64,000 nt of DNA, from contig NZ_CP150291.1 in the NCBI RefSeq assembly GCF_038051985.1, positions 1,178,001-1,242,000 on the forward strand, read 5' to 3'. This DNA is from Solibacillus sp. FSL H8-0523 (GTDB lineage: Bacteria; Bacillota; Bacilli; Bacillales_A; Planococcaceae). Below the pieces are notes generated by a model. It did not search any database and was not told where the DNA came from. It saw nothing but the letters and a program-made list of their open reading frames with translations. The translations under genes and the position numbers were made by a program. Numbering within the stretch: position 1 is the stretch's first letter; the number at the start of each line of letters is the position of its first letter. Of this stretch, positions 26,557 through 34,087 are shown one piece after another.

Positions 26557-27033
26557 ATGGAAAAGAAAAGAACAACTATCGTTTTATTTAGTGGAGATTA
26601 CGACAAGGCAATGGCCGCTTATATTATTGCAAACGGCGCGGCAGCATATGATCATGAGGTAACCATCTTCCATACGTTCTGGGGTATCAATGCCCTACGT
26701 AAGCAAGAGGCGATTGAAGTGAAAAAAGGCTTTTTAGAAAAAATGTTTGCGAAAATGATGCCACGCGGTGCAGAAAAATTAGGCTTATCAAACATGCAAA
26801 TGATGGGTATGGGTCCAAAGATGATTAAGCATGTTATGCAAAAGCATAACGCCTTAACGTTAACGCAGTTAATTGACATGGCACAGGAGCAAGATATTAA
26901 ACTTGTGACTTGTACGATGACAATGGATTTACTTGGTCTGGAGAAAGAAGAGTTACTAGACGGAATCGAATATGCCGGCGTAGCTGCTTACTTAGCAGAT
27001 GCAGAACAAGGAAACGTAAACTTATTTATTTAG
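26557..27033 (+). CDS. DsrE/DsrF-like sulfur relay protein (YrkE-like)
   Basis: A 158-residue DsrE-family protein of the kind that carries persulfide sulfur on a conserved cysteine. That cysteine is C119 in VTCTMTMDLLGL, a motif repeated with C92 in the second DsrE protein at 28327-28722. A nucleotide-like N-terminal loop FSGDYDKAMAAYIIANGAA is typical, and a methionine-rich middle segment (about residues 80-94) is unusual and may add thiol or metal affinity. The order cstR-dsrE-...-tusA-rhd matches B. subtilis yrkD-yrkE-yrkF. It is probably cytosolic. Confidence 0.85.
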   Translation: MEKKRTTIVLFSGDYDKAMAAYIIANGAAAYDHEVTIFHTFWGINALRKQEAIEVKKGFLEKMFAKMMPRGAEKLGLSNMQMMGMGPKMIKHVMQKHNALTLTQLIDMAQEQDIKLVTCTMTMDLLGLEKEELLDGIEYAGVAAYLADAEQGNVNLFI

Positions 27034-27043
27034 GGGGCGCACG

Positions 27044-27385
27044 ATGGAAACAATCATTATAATCGCTGTCATTGCGGCATTTATTATTTGGCGCATGAAG
27101 CCAGTAAAGGGCATAAAGTCGATTTCAACAGCACAAGCTAAAGAAATCCTTAACGATAAAGATAAAGTATTGATCGATGTACGCACACCAGCTGAATATA
27201 AAGCAAGAAGCGTTAAGCAATTTAAAAATATGCCCCTTGGCACAGATTATTCGAAGCTACCGAAGGACAAAGAAATTATTGTGATTTGTCAAAGCGGGAT
27301 GCGTTCGATGCAGGCGTGTAAGCAATTAAAAAAATTAGGCTATGAAAACGTAACGAATGTCCGTGGTGGCATGAGTGCATACTAG
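27044..27385 (+). CDS. Membrane-anchored rhodanese-like protein
   Basis: A 113-residue protein with one N-terminal membrane helix (about residues 3-17, IIIIAVIAAFIIW) and a single rhodanese domain. The active-site loop is C82-QSGMRS, a complete six-residue cradle. The charged residues after the helix suggest that the domain faces the cytoplasm, though the topology is an inference. It begins 10 bases after the DsrE gene and ends 13 bases before a second rhodanese gene, so the three are one operon. Confidence 0.87.
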   Translation: METIIIIAVIAAFIIWRMKPVKGIKSISTAQAKEILNDKDKVLIDVRTPAEYKARSVKQFKNMPLGTDYSKLPKDKEIIVICQSGMRSMQACKQLKKLGYENVTNVRGGMSAY

Positions 27386-27398
27386 GAGGAAATGAATC

Positions 27399-27695
27399 AT
27401 GAAATCTATTACAACTTCTGAATTACAAGCAAAACTAGAAGCGGGCGAAGCAGTAAATTTAATTGATGTACGTGAAGTCGCTGAAGTAGAAGAAGGACAC
27501 ATTCCAGGTATCAATCACATTCCATTAGGTCTACTTGAATTTCGTATGCATGAGTTAGATAAAAATGAGCACTACTATATGGTCTGTCGTTCGGGTGGTC
27601 GCAGTGGCCAAGCAACAGCATTCCTTGAATCACAAGGCTACAATGTAACGAATATGACAGGCGGTATGTTAGAGTGGGCGGGCGAAGTTAAATAA
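27399..27695 (+). CDS. Single-domain rhodanese
   Basis: A 98-residue sulfurtransferase of GlpE type. The active-site loop is C63-RSGGRS. It has no signal peptide or membrane segment, so it is a cytosolic carrier of sulfane sulfur. The ATG follows AGGAGGAAATG at 27384-27394. After it the operon is interrupted by 66 bases that contain another CstR-type operator. Confidence 0.9.
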   Translation: MKSITTSELQAKLEAGEAVNLIDVREVAEVEEGHIPGINHIPLGLLEFRMHELDKNEHYYMVCRSGGRSGQATAFLESQGYNVTNMTGGMLEWAGEVK

Positions 27696-27734
27696 CGACC
27701 TGCTCGACAATTCAAAAATTTTTTAACTAAAATT

Positions 27735-27750
27735 ATACCCGTGGTGGTAT
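27735..27750 (+). promoter_or_regulatory. CstR-type operator before the TusA-rhodanese gene
   Basis: ATACCCGTGGTGGTAT lies directly before GGAGG of the next gene. A TTAACT is found nine bases upstream, which would place the operator in a promoter spacer as at the two better sites. Confidence 0.65.
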
Positions 27751-27761
27751 GGAGGTAAATG

Positions 27762-28325
27762 ATGTCAATTAAAGCAGATGTACAATTAGACGCAAAAGGT
27801 TTAGCGTGTCCAATGCCAATCGTTAAAACAAAAAAGGCAATGCAAGGCTTAGAGGACGGTCAAGTATTAGAAGTAATCGCAACAGATAAAGGCTCGAAAG
27901 CAGATTTAGCCGCATGGTCGAAAACAGTGGGGCACCAATATATTGGCACAACAGAAGAAGGCGATGTGTTATATCACTACATTCGCAAATGTAATCCTGA
28001 AGCAAGTGAAGCTGTGGAAAAAACATTCGAACAAACGGTAACAAATGAAGAAGCCATAGCAGCAAATGGTGTCATTTTAGATGTACGTGAAGCAGCAGAA
28101 TATGCATTTGGTCATATCCCTGGCGCGAAATCAATGCCGATCGGTGAGCTGTATTCACGTATGTACGAGCTAGACAAAGCGCAAACTATTTACGTGATTT
28201 GCCGTACAGGTACACGTTCAGATATGGCCGCGCAGCAATTAGCGGAAGCTGGATTTACAAACATTTATAACGTCCTACCTGGTATGTCAGGTTATGCGGG
28301 CGAATTAGAGAAAGAGGTTAACTAA
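27762..28325 (+). CDS. TusA-rhodanese fusion protein (YrkF-like)
   Basis: Two sulfur-transfer domains on one chain. The N-terminal TusA domain (about residues 5-75) has the catalytic C16 in GLACPMPIVKTKKAM; the C-terminal rhodanese (about residues 92-187) has VICRTGTRSD as its active loop. B. subtilis YrkF has the same domain order and size. Two ATG codons occur in tandem; the second (27762) is better spaced from GGAGG. The DsrE gene begins one base after the stop, implying coupling. Confidence 0.92.
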   Translation: MSIKADVQLDAKGLACPMPIVKTKKAMQGLEDGQVLEVIATDKGSKADLAAWSKTVGHQYIGTTEEGDVLYHYIRKCNPEASEAVEKTFEQTVTNEEAIAANGVILDVREAAEYAFGHIPGAKSMPIGELYSRMYELDKAQTIYVICRTGTRSDMAAQQLAEAGFTNIYNVLPGMSGYAGELEKEVN

Positions 28326-28326
28326 T

Positions 28327-28722
28327 ATGTCAAACAAAGTAGCAATCATCGCAGCAAACGGCGGCCTTTTCGACGCCTATAAAGTATTCAATATTGCAAC
28401 GGCAGCAGCCGCTTCAGAAAAGGAAGTAGAAATTTTCTTCACATTTGAAGGATTAAACTTAATTCACAAACAAGGTATGCATGCGCTAGAGATGCCAGCA
28501 GGAAAAGAGCATTTCGCAGAAGGTTTTGCGAAAGCAAACGTACCAGCGATTCCACAATTAGTGGAAATGGCACAGGAGCTTGGTGTGAAATTCGTTGCTT
28601 GTCAAATGACAATGGACGTAATGGGCTTAACGAAGGAAGATTTTGTTGAGGGCATCGAAGTAGGTGGCGCTGTGACATTCCTAGAGTATGCAAAAGACGC
28701 AGCACCAACTTTAACGTTTTAA
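28327..28722 (+). CDS. DsrE family protein (second copy)
   Basis: A 131-residue DsrE-type sulfur carrier. The conserved cysteine C92 lies in VACQMTMDVMGL, matching C119 of the DsrE protein at 26557, so the two are paralogues, although this one lacks the methionine-rich insert. It starts immediately after the TusA-rhodanese stop. Role by family: accept sulfur from rhodanese or TusA partners. A hairpin follows at 28778-28806 (GGTTcGGGtAGC with GCTgCCCtAACC) before the next operator. Confidence 0.85.
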   Translation: MSNKVAIIAANGGLFDAYKVFNIATAAAASEKEVEIFFTFEGLNLIHKQGMHALEMPAGKEHFAEGFAKANVPAIPQLVEMAQELGVKFVACQMTMDVMGLTKEDFVEGIEVGGAVTFLEYAKDAAPTLTF

Positions 28723-28826
28723 AATGCGGTATATAACCGGCCTGGTTGTTTATACTAGATAGAAATTCTTATCCACTGGTTCGGGTAGCTTCGCGCTGCC
28801 CTAACCAAAAAAATTTACAAAAAATT

Positions 28827-28841
28827 ATACCTATGGGGGTA
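28827..28841 (+). promoter_or_regulatory. CstR-type operator before the persulfide dioxygenase gene
   Basis: ATACCTATGGGGGTA lies eight bases before the ATG and includes the G-run that must serve as ribosome binding site. A TTTACA occurs at 28814-28819. Overlap of operator and ribosome binding site is the same as at 26532. Confidence 0.6.
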
Positions 28842-28848
28842 CATTGAT

Positions 28849-29976
28849 ATGACAGTAACAGCATGGACAGCGGCTCAAGTAGCACGCAAAGTAATCGACA
28901 ACAAAGATTTATTCATTTTAGACGTACGTAATGCCGATGCATTTGAAGACTGGAAAATCGATGGTCATAAGTTTGAGTACTTAAACATTCCATACTTCGA
29001 GCTTTTAGACGGCGTAGAAGAAATTTTATCGAAAATCCCTAGTGACAAAGAAGTCCTTGTAGTATGTGCAAAAGAAGGTTCTTCTATTATGGTAGCAGAC
29101 ATGTTATCAGAAGCCGGTTTAACGGTAGGCTACTTAGAAGGCGGTATGAAATCGTGGTCAATGTACTTAGAGCCAATTAAAGTGGGCGATCTTCGTGACG
29201 GCGGTGAGTTATACCAATTCGTACGTTTAGGTAAAGGTTGTCTTTCTTACATGGCAATTAACGGAGGCGAAGCAGCCATTATTGACGCAGTTCGCTTCAC
29301 AGACGTCTTCACAAAATTCGCTGAAGATAAAGGTGTTCAAATTAAGCACGTATTTGACACACACTTACATGCGGATCATATTTCAGGTGGACGTCATATT
29401 GCAGAAAAAACGGGAGCAACATATTATTTACCACCAAAAGATGCAGAAGAAGTGGTATTTGACTACTCACCACTTGAAGACGGCTTAACAGTAAACTTAG
29501 GCGCTTCAGAAATCGAAGTAGGTGCAATGTATTCACCAGGGCACACAATCGGTTCAACGTCTTTTGTTATTGACGGACAATACTTATTAACAGGGGATAT
29601 TTTATTCATCGATTCAATCGGACGTCCTGATTTAGCTGGATTGGCTGAGGACTGGGTTGGCGATTTACGCGAAACTTTATATTCGCGCTACCGCACTTTA
29701 GCAGAAGACTTAATCGTTTTACCAGCACATTTCATGATTATTGAAGAGTTAAACGAAGATGGAACGGTTTCAAAACGCCTTGGTGATTTATTCGCTGAAA
29801 ACCACGGTTTAAATGTAGAGGACGAGGAAGTATTCCGTTCAATGGTAACAGACAATTTACCACCACAACCAAACGCCTACCAAGAAATTCGTCACGTTAA
29901 CATGGGGAAAATTACACCAGATAATGACGAGCAAACGGAGATGGAGATTGGACCAAATCGTTGCGCAGTGCGCTAG
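28849..29976 (+). CDS. Rhodanese-persulfide dioxygenase fusion (metallo-beta-lactamase fold)
   Basis: A 375-residue protein that should oxidise low-molecular-weight persulfides to sulfite and/or transfer sulfane sulfur. The N-terminal rhodanese (about residues 5-112) has C73 in VVCAKEGSS. The metallo-beta-lactamase domain (about 118-350) has [11 protein letters not shown], the iron-binding HxHxDH signature, then SPGHTIGS and LTGDILFID. The rhodanese precedes the dioxygenase, the reverse of the usual ETHE1-rhodanese fusion. It corresponds to yrkH by context. The final residues NRCAVR are encoded in a segment that is repeated 100 bases downstream. Confidence 0.88.
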   Translation: MTVTAWTAAQVARKVIDNKDLFILDVRNADAFEDWKIDGHKFEYLNIPYFELLDGVEEILSKIPSDKEVLVVCAKEGSSIMVADMLSEAGLTVGYLEGGMKSWSMYLEPIKVGDLRDGGELYQFVRLGKGCLSYMAINGGEAAIIDAVRFTDVFTKFAEDKGVQIKHVFDTHLHADHISGGRHIAEKTGATYYLPPKDAEEVVFDYSPLEDGLTVNLGASEIEVGAMYSPGHTIGSTSFVIDGQYLLTGDILFIDSIGRPDLAGLAEDWVGDLRETLYSRYRTLAEDLIVLPAHFMIIEELNEDGTVSKRLGDLFAENHGLNVEDEEVFRSMVTDNLPPQPNAYQEIRHVNMGKITPDNDEQTEMEIGPNRCAVR

Positions 29977-30226
29977 GTTCGATTAAAGGAACAAAAGCTA
30001 AGAACGCCATGTCGTGTGGAATGCTTTTGTGACAGGCGTCGTGCCGGCCTCAAACCGTTGCGCAGTGCGTAATTTTAGAAGGAAATCTTTCCAATAAAAT
30101 TTCACTTGCTTGATTTGCGGGCTACGGCAAGACCGCGATAAAATTACCGTTAATTATAATTCAGATTGTTTTAAAAAAGGAATCTGCTTTATTTCATCAT
30201 TTTTTAAAAAGGTTTACCTTTATGCC
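29977..30226. other. Intergenic insertion with direct repeat of the preceding gene's 3' end
   Basis: The end of the dioxygenase gene (CGTTGCGCAGTGCG, within 29953-29976) recurs at about 30052-30070 with the same CAAA before it. Between the copies are ACAAAAGC and GCTTTTGT as an inverted pair and the segment GACAGGCGTCGTGCCGGCCTC, which resembles GACCAGCATCGTGCTGGCCTC at 49408-49428. No coding frame is seen. It looks like a small insertion with a target duplication, or a decayed dispersed repeat. Confidence 0.5.
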
Positions 30227-30372
30227 AAGTAGAGTGGCGCGGAGTGAAGGCGGCAGACTCCTGCGGGAACAGCACGCGCGGAAAATCCATTTTTTTTGCC
30301 GCCGTCAGAGGCACAAAAAATTAGTTGGAGCCGTGCCCGCGGAAAGCGTCCGCCGTAACGGAGCAGAACGGA
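30227..30372. repeat. Dispersed 146-bp repeat, copy 1
   Basis: This segment, starting AAGTAGAGTGGCGCGG, matches 57433-57578 in the same orientation with equal length and about six substitutions by eye. It is GC-rich against an AT-rich genome and has inverted parts (GGCGG...CTCCTGCGGG near the left, CCCGCGGAAAGCGTCCGCC near the right), so it can fold into one long hairpin. Similar non-coding GCGGAAAGCGTCCGCC repeats are common between genes of Bacillaceae. It carries no gene. Confidence 0.85.
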
Positions 30373-30470
30373 TTTAATTAGAAAAACTTATTTATTTTTA
30401 ACCTTATCATCCCCAACTTATGGTGATGAATCACTTACAACAATAAAACTTAAGAATAGAGGAATTTTAA

Positions 30471-30698
30471 ATGAACATTACACAAACTTTAGACGCAAAA
30501 GGCTTAGCATGCCCAATGCCAATCGTACGCACAAAAAAGGCAATCGATGCCATTAACTCAGGTGAAGTACTTGAAGTATTAGTAACAGACAAAGGCGCAT
30601 TAAATGACTTTAAAGCATGGTCAGCTGCTGGCGGCCACACAATTTTAGAGCAAAAAGAAGAAGCAGGCGTACTTTACTTCTACATCCAAAAAGCATAA
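30471..30698 (+). CDS. TusA-like sulfur carrier protein (YrkI-like)
   Basis: A 75-residue TusA-family protein with the catalytic C14 in GLACPMPIVRTKKAI and the TDKGA segment of the second half. It is a stand-alone version of the N-terminal domain of the TusA-rhodanese fusion upstream and has the same length as B. subtilis YrkI. It should carry sulfane sulfur between the rhodaneses and acceptors. The ATG follows AATAGAGGAA. A hairpin separates it from the permease gene. Confidence 0.9.
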   Translation: MNITQTLDAKGLACPMPIVRTKKAIDAINSGEVLEVLVTDKGALNDFKAWSAAGGHTILEQKEEAGVLYFYIQKA

Positions 30699-30706
30699 TT
30701 ACTTGT

Positions 30707-30743
30707 AGAAGCTGTCGACGCAAATTTGTGAAGACAGCTTTCT
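30707..30743 (+). terminator. Hairpin (partial terminator) between tusA and the TSUP permease
   Basis: AGAAGCTGTC pairs with GACAGCTTTCT around a 16-base loop. The following TCTTC run is weak, so it may attenuate rather than end transcription into the permease gene. Confidence 0.45.
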
Positions 30744-30768
30744 TCATGTTAGAAAGAAGGATAAGAGA

Positions 30769-31554
30769 ATGGAAATGGATTTATCGATCACATATTTAGC
30801 CGTAATTTTCGGGCTGGGCTTTATTGGCTCATTTATTTCAGGGATGCTTGGTGTTGGGGGTTCAATTATTAAATATCCGATGCTACTGTACATTCCACCA
30901 CTATTTGGTTTAGCAGTGTTTACTGCGCACGAAGTATCCGGCATTAGTGCGGTGCAAGTGCTCTTTGCATCGATTGCCGGCGTGTGGGCATACCGTAAGA
31001 GTGGTCTTTTAAACAAAGACTTAATCATTTACATGGGTGCTTCTATTTTAGTAGGTAGCTTTATCGGCAGTTATGGTTCGGGCTTCTTATCAGAAGATGC
31101 GGTGAATATCGTATACGGCGTACTGGCAGTGATTGCCGCAGTGATGATGTTTATTCCACGTAAACAAGTTGATGAAAAAGCAGCGATTACTTTTAACAAG
31201 CCCTTAGCAGCAATTTTAGCGTTAGTTGTCGGTGTCGCTTCTGGGATTGTCGGAGCAGCAGGTGGTTTCTTACTTGTACCGATTTTACTAACGGTATTAA
31301 AAATTCCAACACGTGTCACAATAGCTACGAGCTTAGCGATTACGTTTATTTCGTCAATTGGTGGATCTGTCGGGAAAATCATCACAGGTCAAGTTGAGTA
31401 CTGGCCAGCATTTATTATGATTATTGCGAGCATTTTAGCGGCGCCACTAGGGGCAAAAGTGGGGCAAAAAATGAATGTCAAATTACTACAATGGCTACTT
31501 GCCATCATGATCGGGGCTACCGCGATTAAGATCTGGTTTGATATTTTACTATAA
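30769..31554 (+). CDS. TSUP family (TauE/SafE) sulfite or thiosulfate exporter, YrkJ-like
   Basis: A 261-residue membrane protein with eight predicted helices in two related halves. The repeated motif [15 protein letters not shown] (residues 24-38) and [14 protein letters not shown] (about 164-177) is the TSUP signature. In this setting it probably exports sulfite or another product of persulfide oxidation, or imports a sulfur compound. Length and place match B. subtilis YrkJ after YrkI. An in-frame ATG two codons later is an alternative start. Confidence 0.88.
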   Translation: MEMDLSITYLAVIFGLGFIGSFISGMLGVGGSIIKYPMLLYIPPLFGLAVFTAHEVSGISAVQVLFASIAGVWAYRKSGLLNKDLIIYMGASILVGSFIGSYGSGFLSEDAVNIVYGVLAVIAAVMMFIPRKQVDEKAAITFNKPLAAILALVVGVASGIVGAAGGFLLVPILLTVLKIPTRVTIATSLAITFISSIGGSVGKIITGQVEYWPAFIMIIASILAAPLGAKVGQKMNVKLLQWLLAIMIGATAIKIWFDILL

Positions 31555-31557
31555 TAA

Positions 31558-31640
31558 ATTGTGAACACCAAATTCACGGGATTGCTACGAATTTGCCATC
31601 TGTATTTCAATTAGATTTCACAATTACTTGTTATTGTGAA
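31558..31640 (+). promoter_or_regulatory. ATTGTGAA half-sites and palindrome upstream of the nos-like operon
   Basis: TTCACAAT (31617-31624) and ATTGTGAA (31633-31640) form a perfect inverted repeat with an 8-base spacer; a third ATTGTGAA is at 31558-31565. The half-site resembles those of Fnr/Crp and Rex regulators, but the spacing and outward orientation fit neither consensus. The role as an operator for a redox regulator is a hypothesis. Confidence 0.4.
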
Positions 31641-31670
31641 CATGTAGAAAAAATACTGGAGGAACGACCA

Positions 31671-32303
31671 ATGAAAAAACTATTAGCGCTGACGCCGTTA
31701 CTTTTTGGACTGTATGCATGTGGGGATGCAGCAGAAGAAAGTGCGCCAAAAGAAACAGTGGAACAACCAGCAGAAAATGAAGTGACGCAACAAACAGACT
31801 GGGACATCGATGAGCGTTTACAAGAGCCTACAGAAGAGACGGTATGTTTTATGTGCAACATGAAAGTGTATACGCGCGATCATGAGCAGGGTGTGTTCTC
31901 GGCACAGGCCATTCGTGAAGACGGCAAATTAGTCTTTTATGATGACATCGGCTGCCTGTTAAACGACGAATATGTAAATAACGTATCGAACGAAAAATTT
32001 GTACGTGATTACACAACGTTAAATTGGTTCAATGTTGATGAGGCGTACGTGGTTAAAACGGACTTAAAATCACCGATGAACTGGGGCTATATTTTCTTTA
32101 AATCAGAAGCGGAAGCAAACGACTATATCGCACAAAATCCAAAGGCTGGATTAGCGACGCTTCAACAAGTACGTGATGAGGCAATTGAACGCCACAAGAA
32201 AAAGCAGCAAGCAAAAAAAGATGGTGCACAAGATAGCCATAATCATGACCATGACCACAATCACGGTGAAGAAGATCACACGACAGAAGATTCGAAAGAG
32301 TAG
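31671..32303 (+). CDS. NosL-like copper-chaperone lipoprotein with His-rich tail
   Basis: A lipoprotein of 210 residues with lipobox LYAC (C17). The NosL domain has the metal-binding VCFMCNMKVYTRD motif near residues 62-74 and the FYDDIGCLLND segment. NosL delivers Cu(I) for nitrous oxide reductase maturation. An acidic linker precedes the domain, and the C-terminus is an unusual histidine/aspartate-rich tail (SHNHDHDHNHGEEDH) able to bind metals. ATG 31671 follows GGAGGAA. It is the first of two NosL genes in the cluster. Confidence 0.85.
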   Translation: MKKLLALTPLLFGLYACGDAAEESAPKETVEQPAENEVTQQTDWDIDERLQEPTEETVCFMCNMKVYTRDHEQGVFSAQAIREDGKLVFYDDIGCLLNDEYVNNVSNEKFVRDYTTLNWFNVDEAYVVKTDLKSPMNWGYIFFKSEAEANDYIAQNPKAGLATLQQVRDEAIERHKKKQQAKKDGAQDSHNHDHDHNHGEEDHTTEDSKE

Positions 32304-32306
32304 CCT

Positions 32307-33632
32307 ATGTTTAAAAATTTGTTACTTACCGCAATACTTTTACTAAGTGTTATCACGATGCCACAGCTTAGCTTTGCAGCGCATAATCATGAAGCACCGA
32401 TTGAATTTAAAAAACCGATCATTAAAACAGGTGAAAAAAGTACATTGCAAAAATTGATAGATGCAACAAAACCTGGTGACACGCTTCTTTTAGAGGGGCG
32501 TGTTTACCGCGGTTCGGTCACAATTAATAAGCCCATCACGATCCAAGGTGTCAAGGGAACAGAAATTCATTCGCTGTCAAACGCTTTGACGATTGCTGAC
32601 AGTGAACAGGTTCGTTTAGAAAATCTAGTGTTTAATGCGGAAGAAACTGCTATTGTTGCGACTAATATGAGTGATTTGACGTTTAATGATGTACGTATTG
32701 TGAATGCACATGCAGGAATCTTCATTACGGAAAGTGAAAAAATCCAGTTGCAAAACGTTACGATTGAAGGGCGCGAGGGGCATTTCAAAACGAAAAATCA
32801 TGCAGTCGCGATGTATAATTCAAAAAATGTAACGGTTACGAATAGCGCGATTTCGGATGTATTAGACGGCCTTTATTTGGAAAGTGTTGACGGGATTGAA
32901 CTTCACGAAAATACCGTTAAAAATAGCCGCTATGCGATGCATTTTATGTATAGTGACAATATCAATTTAACGAATAATACGCTTGTTCATAATATGACGG
33001 GCTTTATGATTATGATTGGGAAAAACTTAACCTTAACAGACAATATCGTGACGAAAAACAACACGTTAAATAGCTTAGGTGTCTATTTCTATGACGTAGA
33101 GCAGGTAGTTTTCAAACGCAATATGTTAAGTGAAAATACAGTTGCGATGGATGTGCAAAACACAAAGAAAATGGTTGCCAAGTCAAATGCATTTCAAACG
33201 AACGGCACGGTCCTTCAAGTAAAACGTTCCCCGGATTTAATCGTTTCGGACAATCAGTTTTACGGCAATATTTTAACGATACGTTCTGATCAAGATCGGT
33301 TACAGCTTGCTAATAATTTTTATGATGATTATAGTGGACATGATTATGACGGGGACGGTATTGGTGACACGGCTTATATTGCAACGAATTCATTTGGACA
33401 ATGGCTGGTGAAAAAGCCGGTGTATCAGTATTTTATGGAATCACCGAGTGTCATTGTACTGAACATGATGGACACAGAGGTAACAGGAAATCATGCACTT
33501 ATTGTGACGGATGACCGTCCGAACATGATGAAAAATTCGTTTGAATGGTCATGGAATATCAATGGTGTACAACTTTTATTCAGTAGCATCGTATTAGTAG
33601 CAATGCTTGTAGTGAGGAGAAAATTAATATGA
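32307..33632 (+). CDS. nosD: NosD-like right-handed beta-helix protein
   Basis: An exported protein of 441 residues with a signal peptide (about 1-24), many short parallel beta-helix repeats of the NosD/carbohydrate-binding (CASH) type between residues 60 and 330 (for example NNINLTNNTLVHN), and one C-terminal membrane helix (about 418-436). NosD works with the NosFY ABC transporter in assembly of the copper centre of nitrous oxide reductase. The ATG starts three bases after nosL, and the end overlaps the second nosL by ATGA. Confidence 0.88.
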   Translation: MFKNLLLTAILLLSVITMPQLSFAAHNHEAPIEFKKPIIKTGEKSTLQKLIDATKPGDTLLLEGRVYRGSVTINKPITIQGVKGTEIHSLSNALTIADSEQVRLENLVFNAEETAIVATNMSDLTFNDVRIVNAHAGIFITESEKIQLQNVTIEGREGHFKTKNHAVAMYNSKNVTVTNSAISDVLDGLYLESVDGIELHENTVKNSRYAMHFMYSDNINLTNNTLVHNMTGFMIMIGKNLTLTDNIVTKNNTLNSLGVYFYDVEQVVFKRNMLSENTVAMDVQNTKKMVAKSNAFQTNGTVLQVKRSPDLIVSDNQFYGNILTIRSDQDRLQLANNFYDDYSGHDYDGDGIGDTAYIATNSFGQWLVKKPVYQYFMESPSVIVLNMMDTEVTGNHALIVTDDRPNMMKNSFEWSWNINGVQLLFSSIVLVAMLVVRRKLI

Positions 33633-34087
33633 AACTTAGCCGAATTTTACTGGTAGCGATGAGCATTCTTTTTTTAGCTGCCTGTAGCGAAAAAACGTAT
33701 GAGCCGCGCGCGGTCAACCCTGAAACCGATGTGTGCCAAATTTGTAATATGAGCATTACCCATGTGGATTATGCCGCGCAGACTGTTCTTAAAAATGGGG
33801 ATCCGATTGTCTTTGATGATTTAGGTTGTTTAATGGATTACATTTTACAAAATGGTGAAGGGGACATTGGTGCGAGCTATATTCGTGCAACGAATTCTTC
33901 GGATTGGCTGAATATTAAAGAGGCGGTCTATGTGTACTCGAAGGATTACTGGACACCGATGAATTACGGTGTGCTGGCGTTTTCTTCGCAAGACGAAGCC
34001 GAAAAATATATGAATGAGGAGCCAGGTGAGCTACTTCAATATGATGATTTACTCACGCTGAACTGGGGCGTACATGAGCACGAATGA
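33629..34087 (+). CDS. nosL: NosL lipoprotein, second copy
   Basis: A lipoprotein of 152 residues with lipobox LAAC (C19) and the NosL motif VCQICNMSI near residues 35-43, followed by FDDLGCLMDY. It has no histidine tail, unlike the NosL protein at 31671. The lipid anchor places it outside the cell membrane, where it would pass copper to NosD/NosZ or another cuproenzyme. It overlaps nosD and the ABC permease gene by four bases each. Confidence 0.88.
   Translation: MKLSRILLVAMSILFLAACSEKTYEPRAVNPETDVCQICNMSITHVDYAAQTVLKNGDPIVFDDLGCLMDYILQNGEGDIGASYIRATNSSDWLNIKEAVYVYSKDYWTPMNYGVLAFSSQDEAEKYMNEEPGELLQYDDLLTLNWGVHEHE

Noticed and set aside
31558-31640. Rex or Fnr consensus site before the nos-like operon
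   Set aside because: The half-sites match in part, but spacing (8 bases, outward orientation) does not fit either consensus; it is listed only as an unassigned palindrome.
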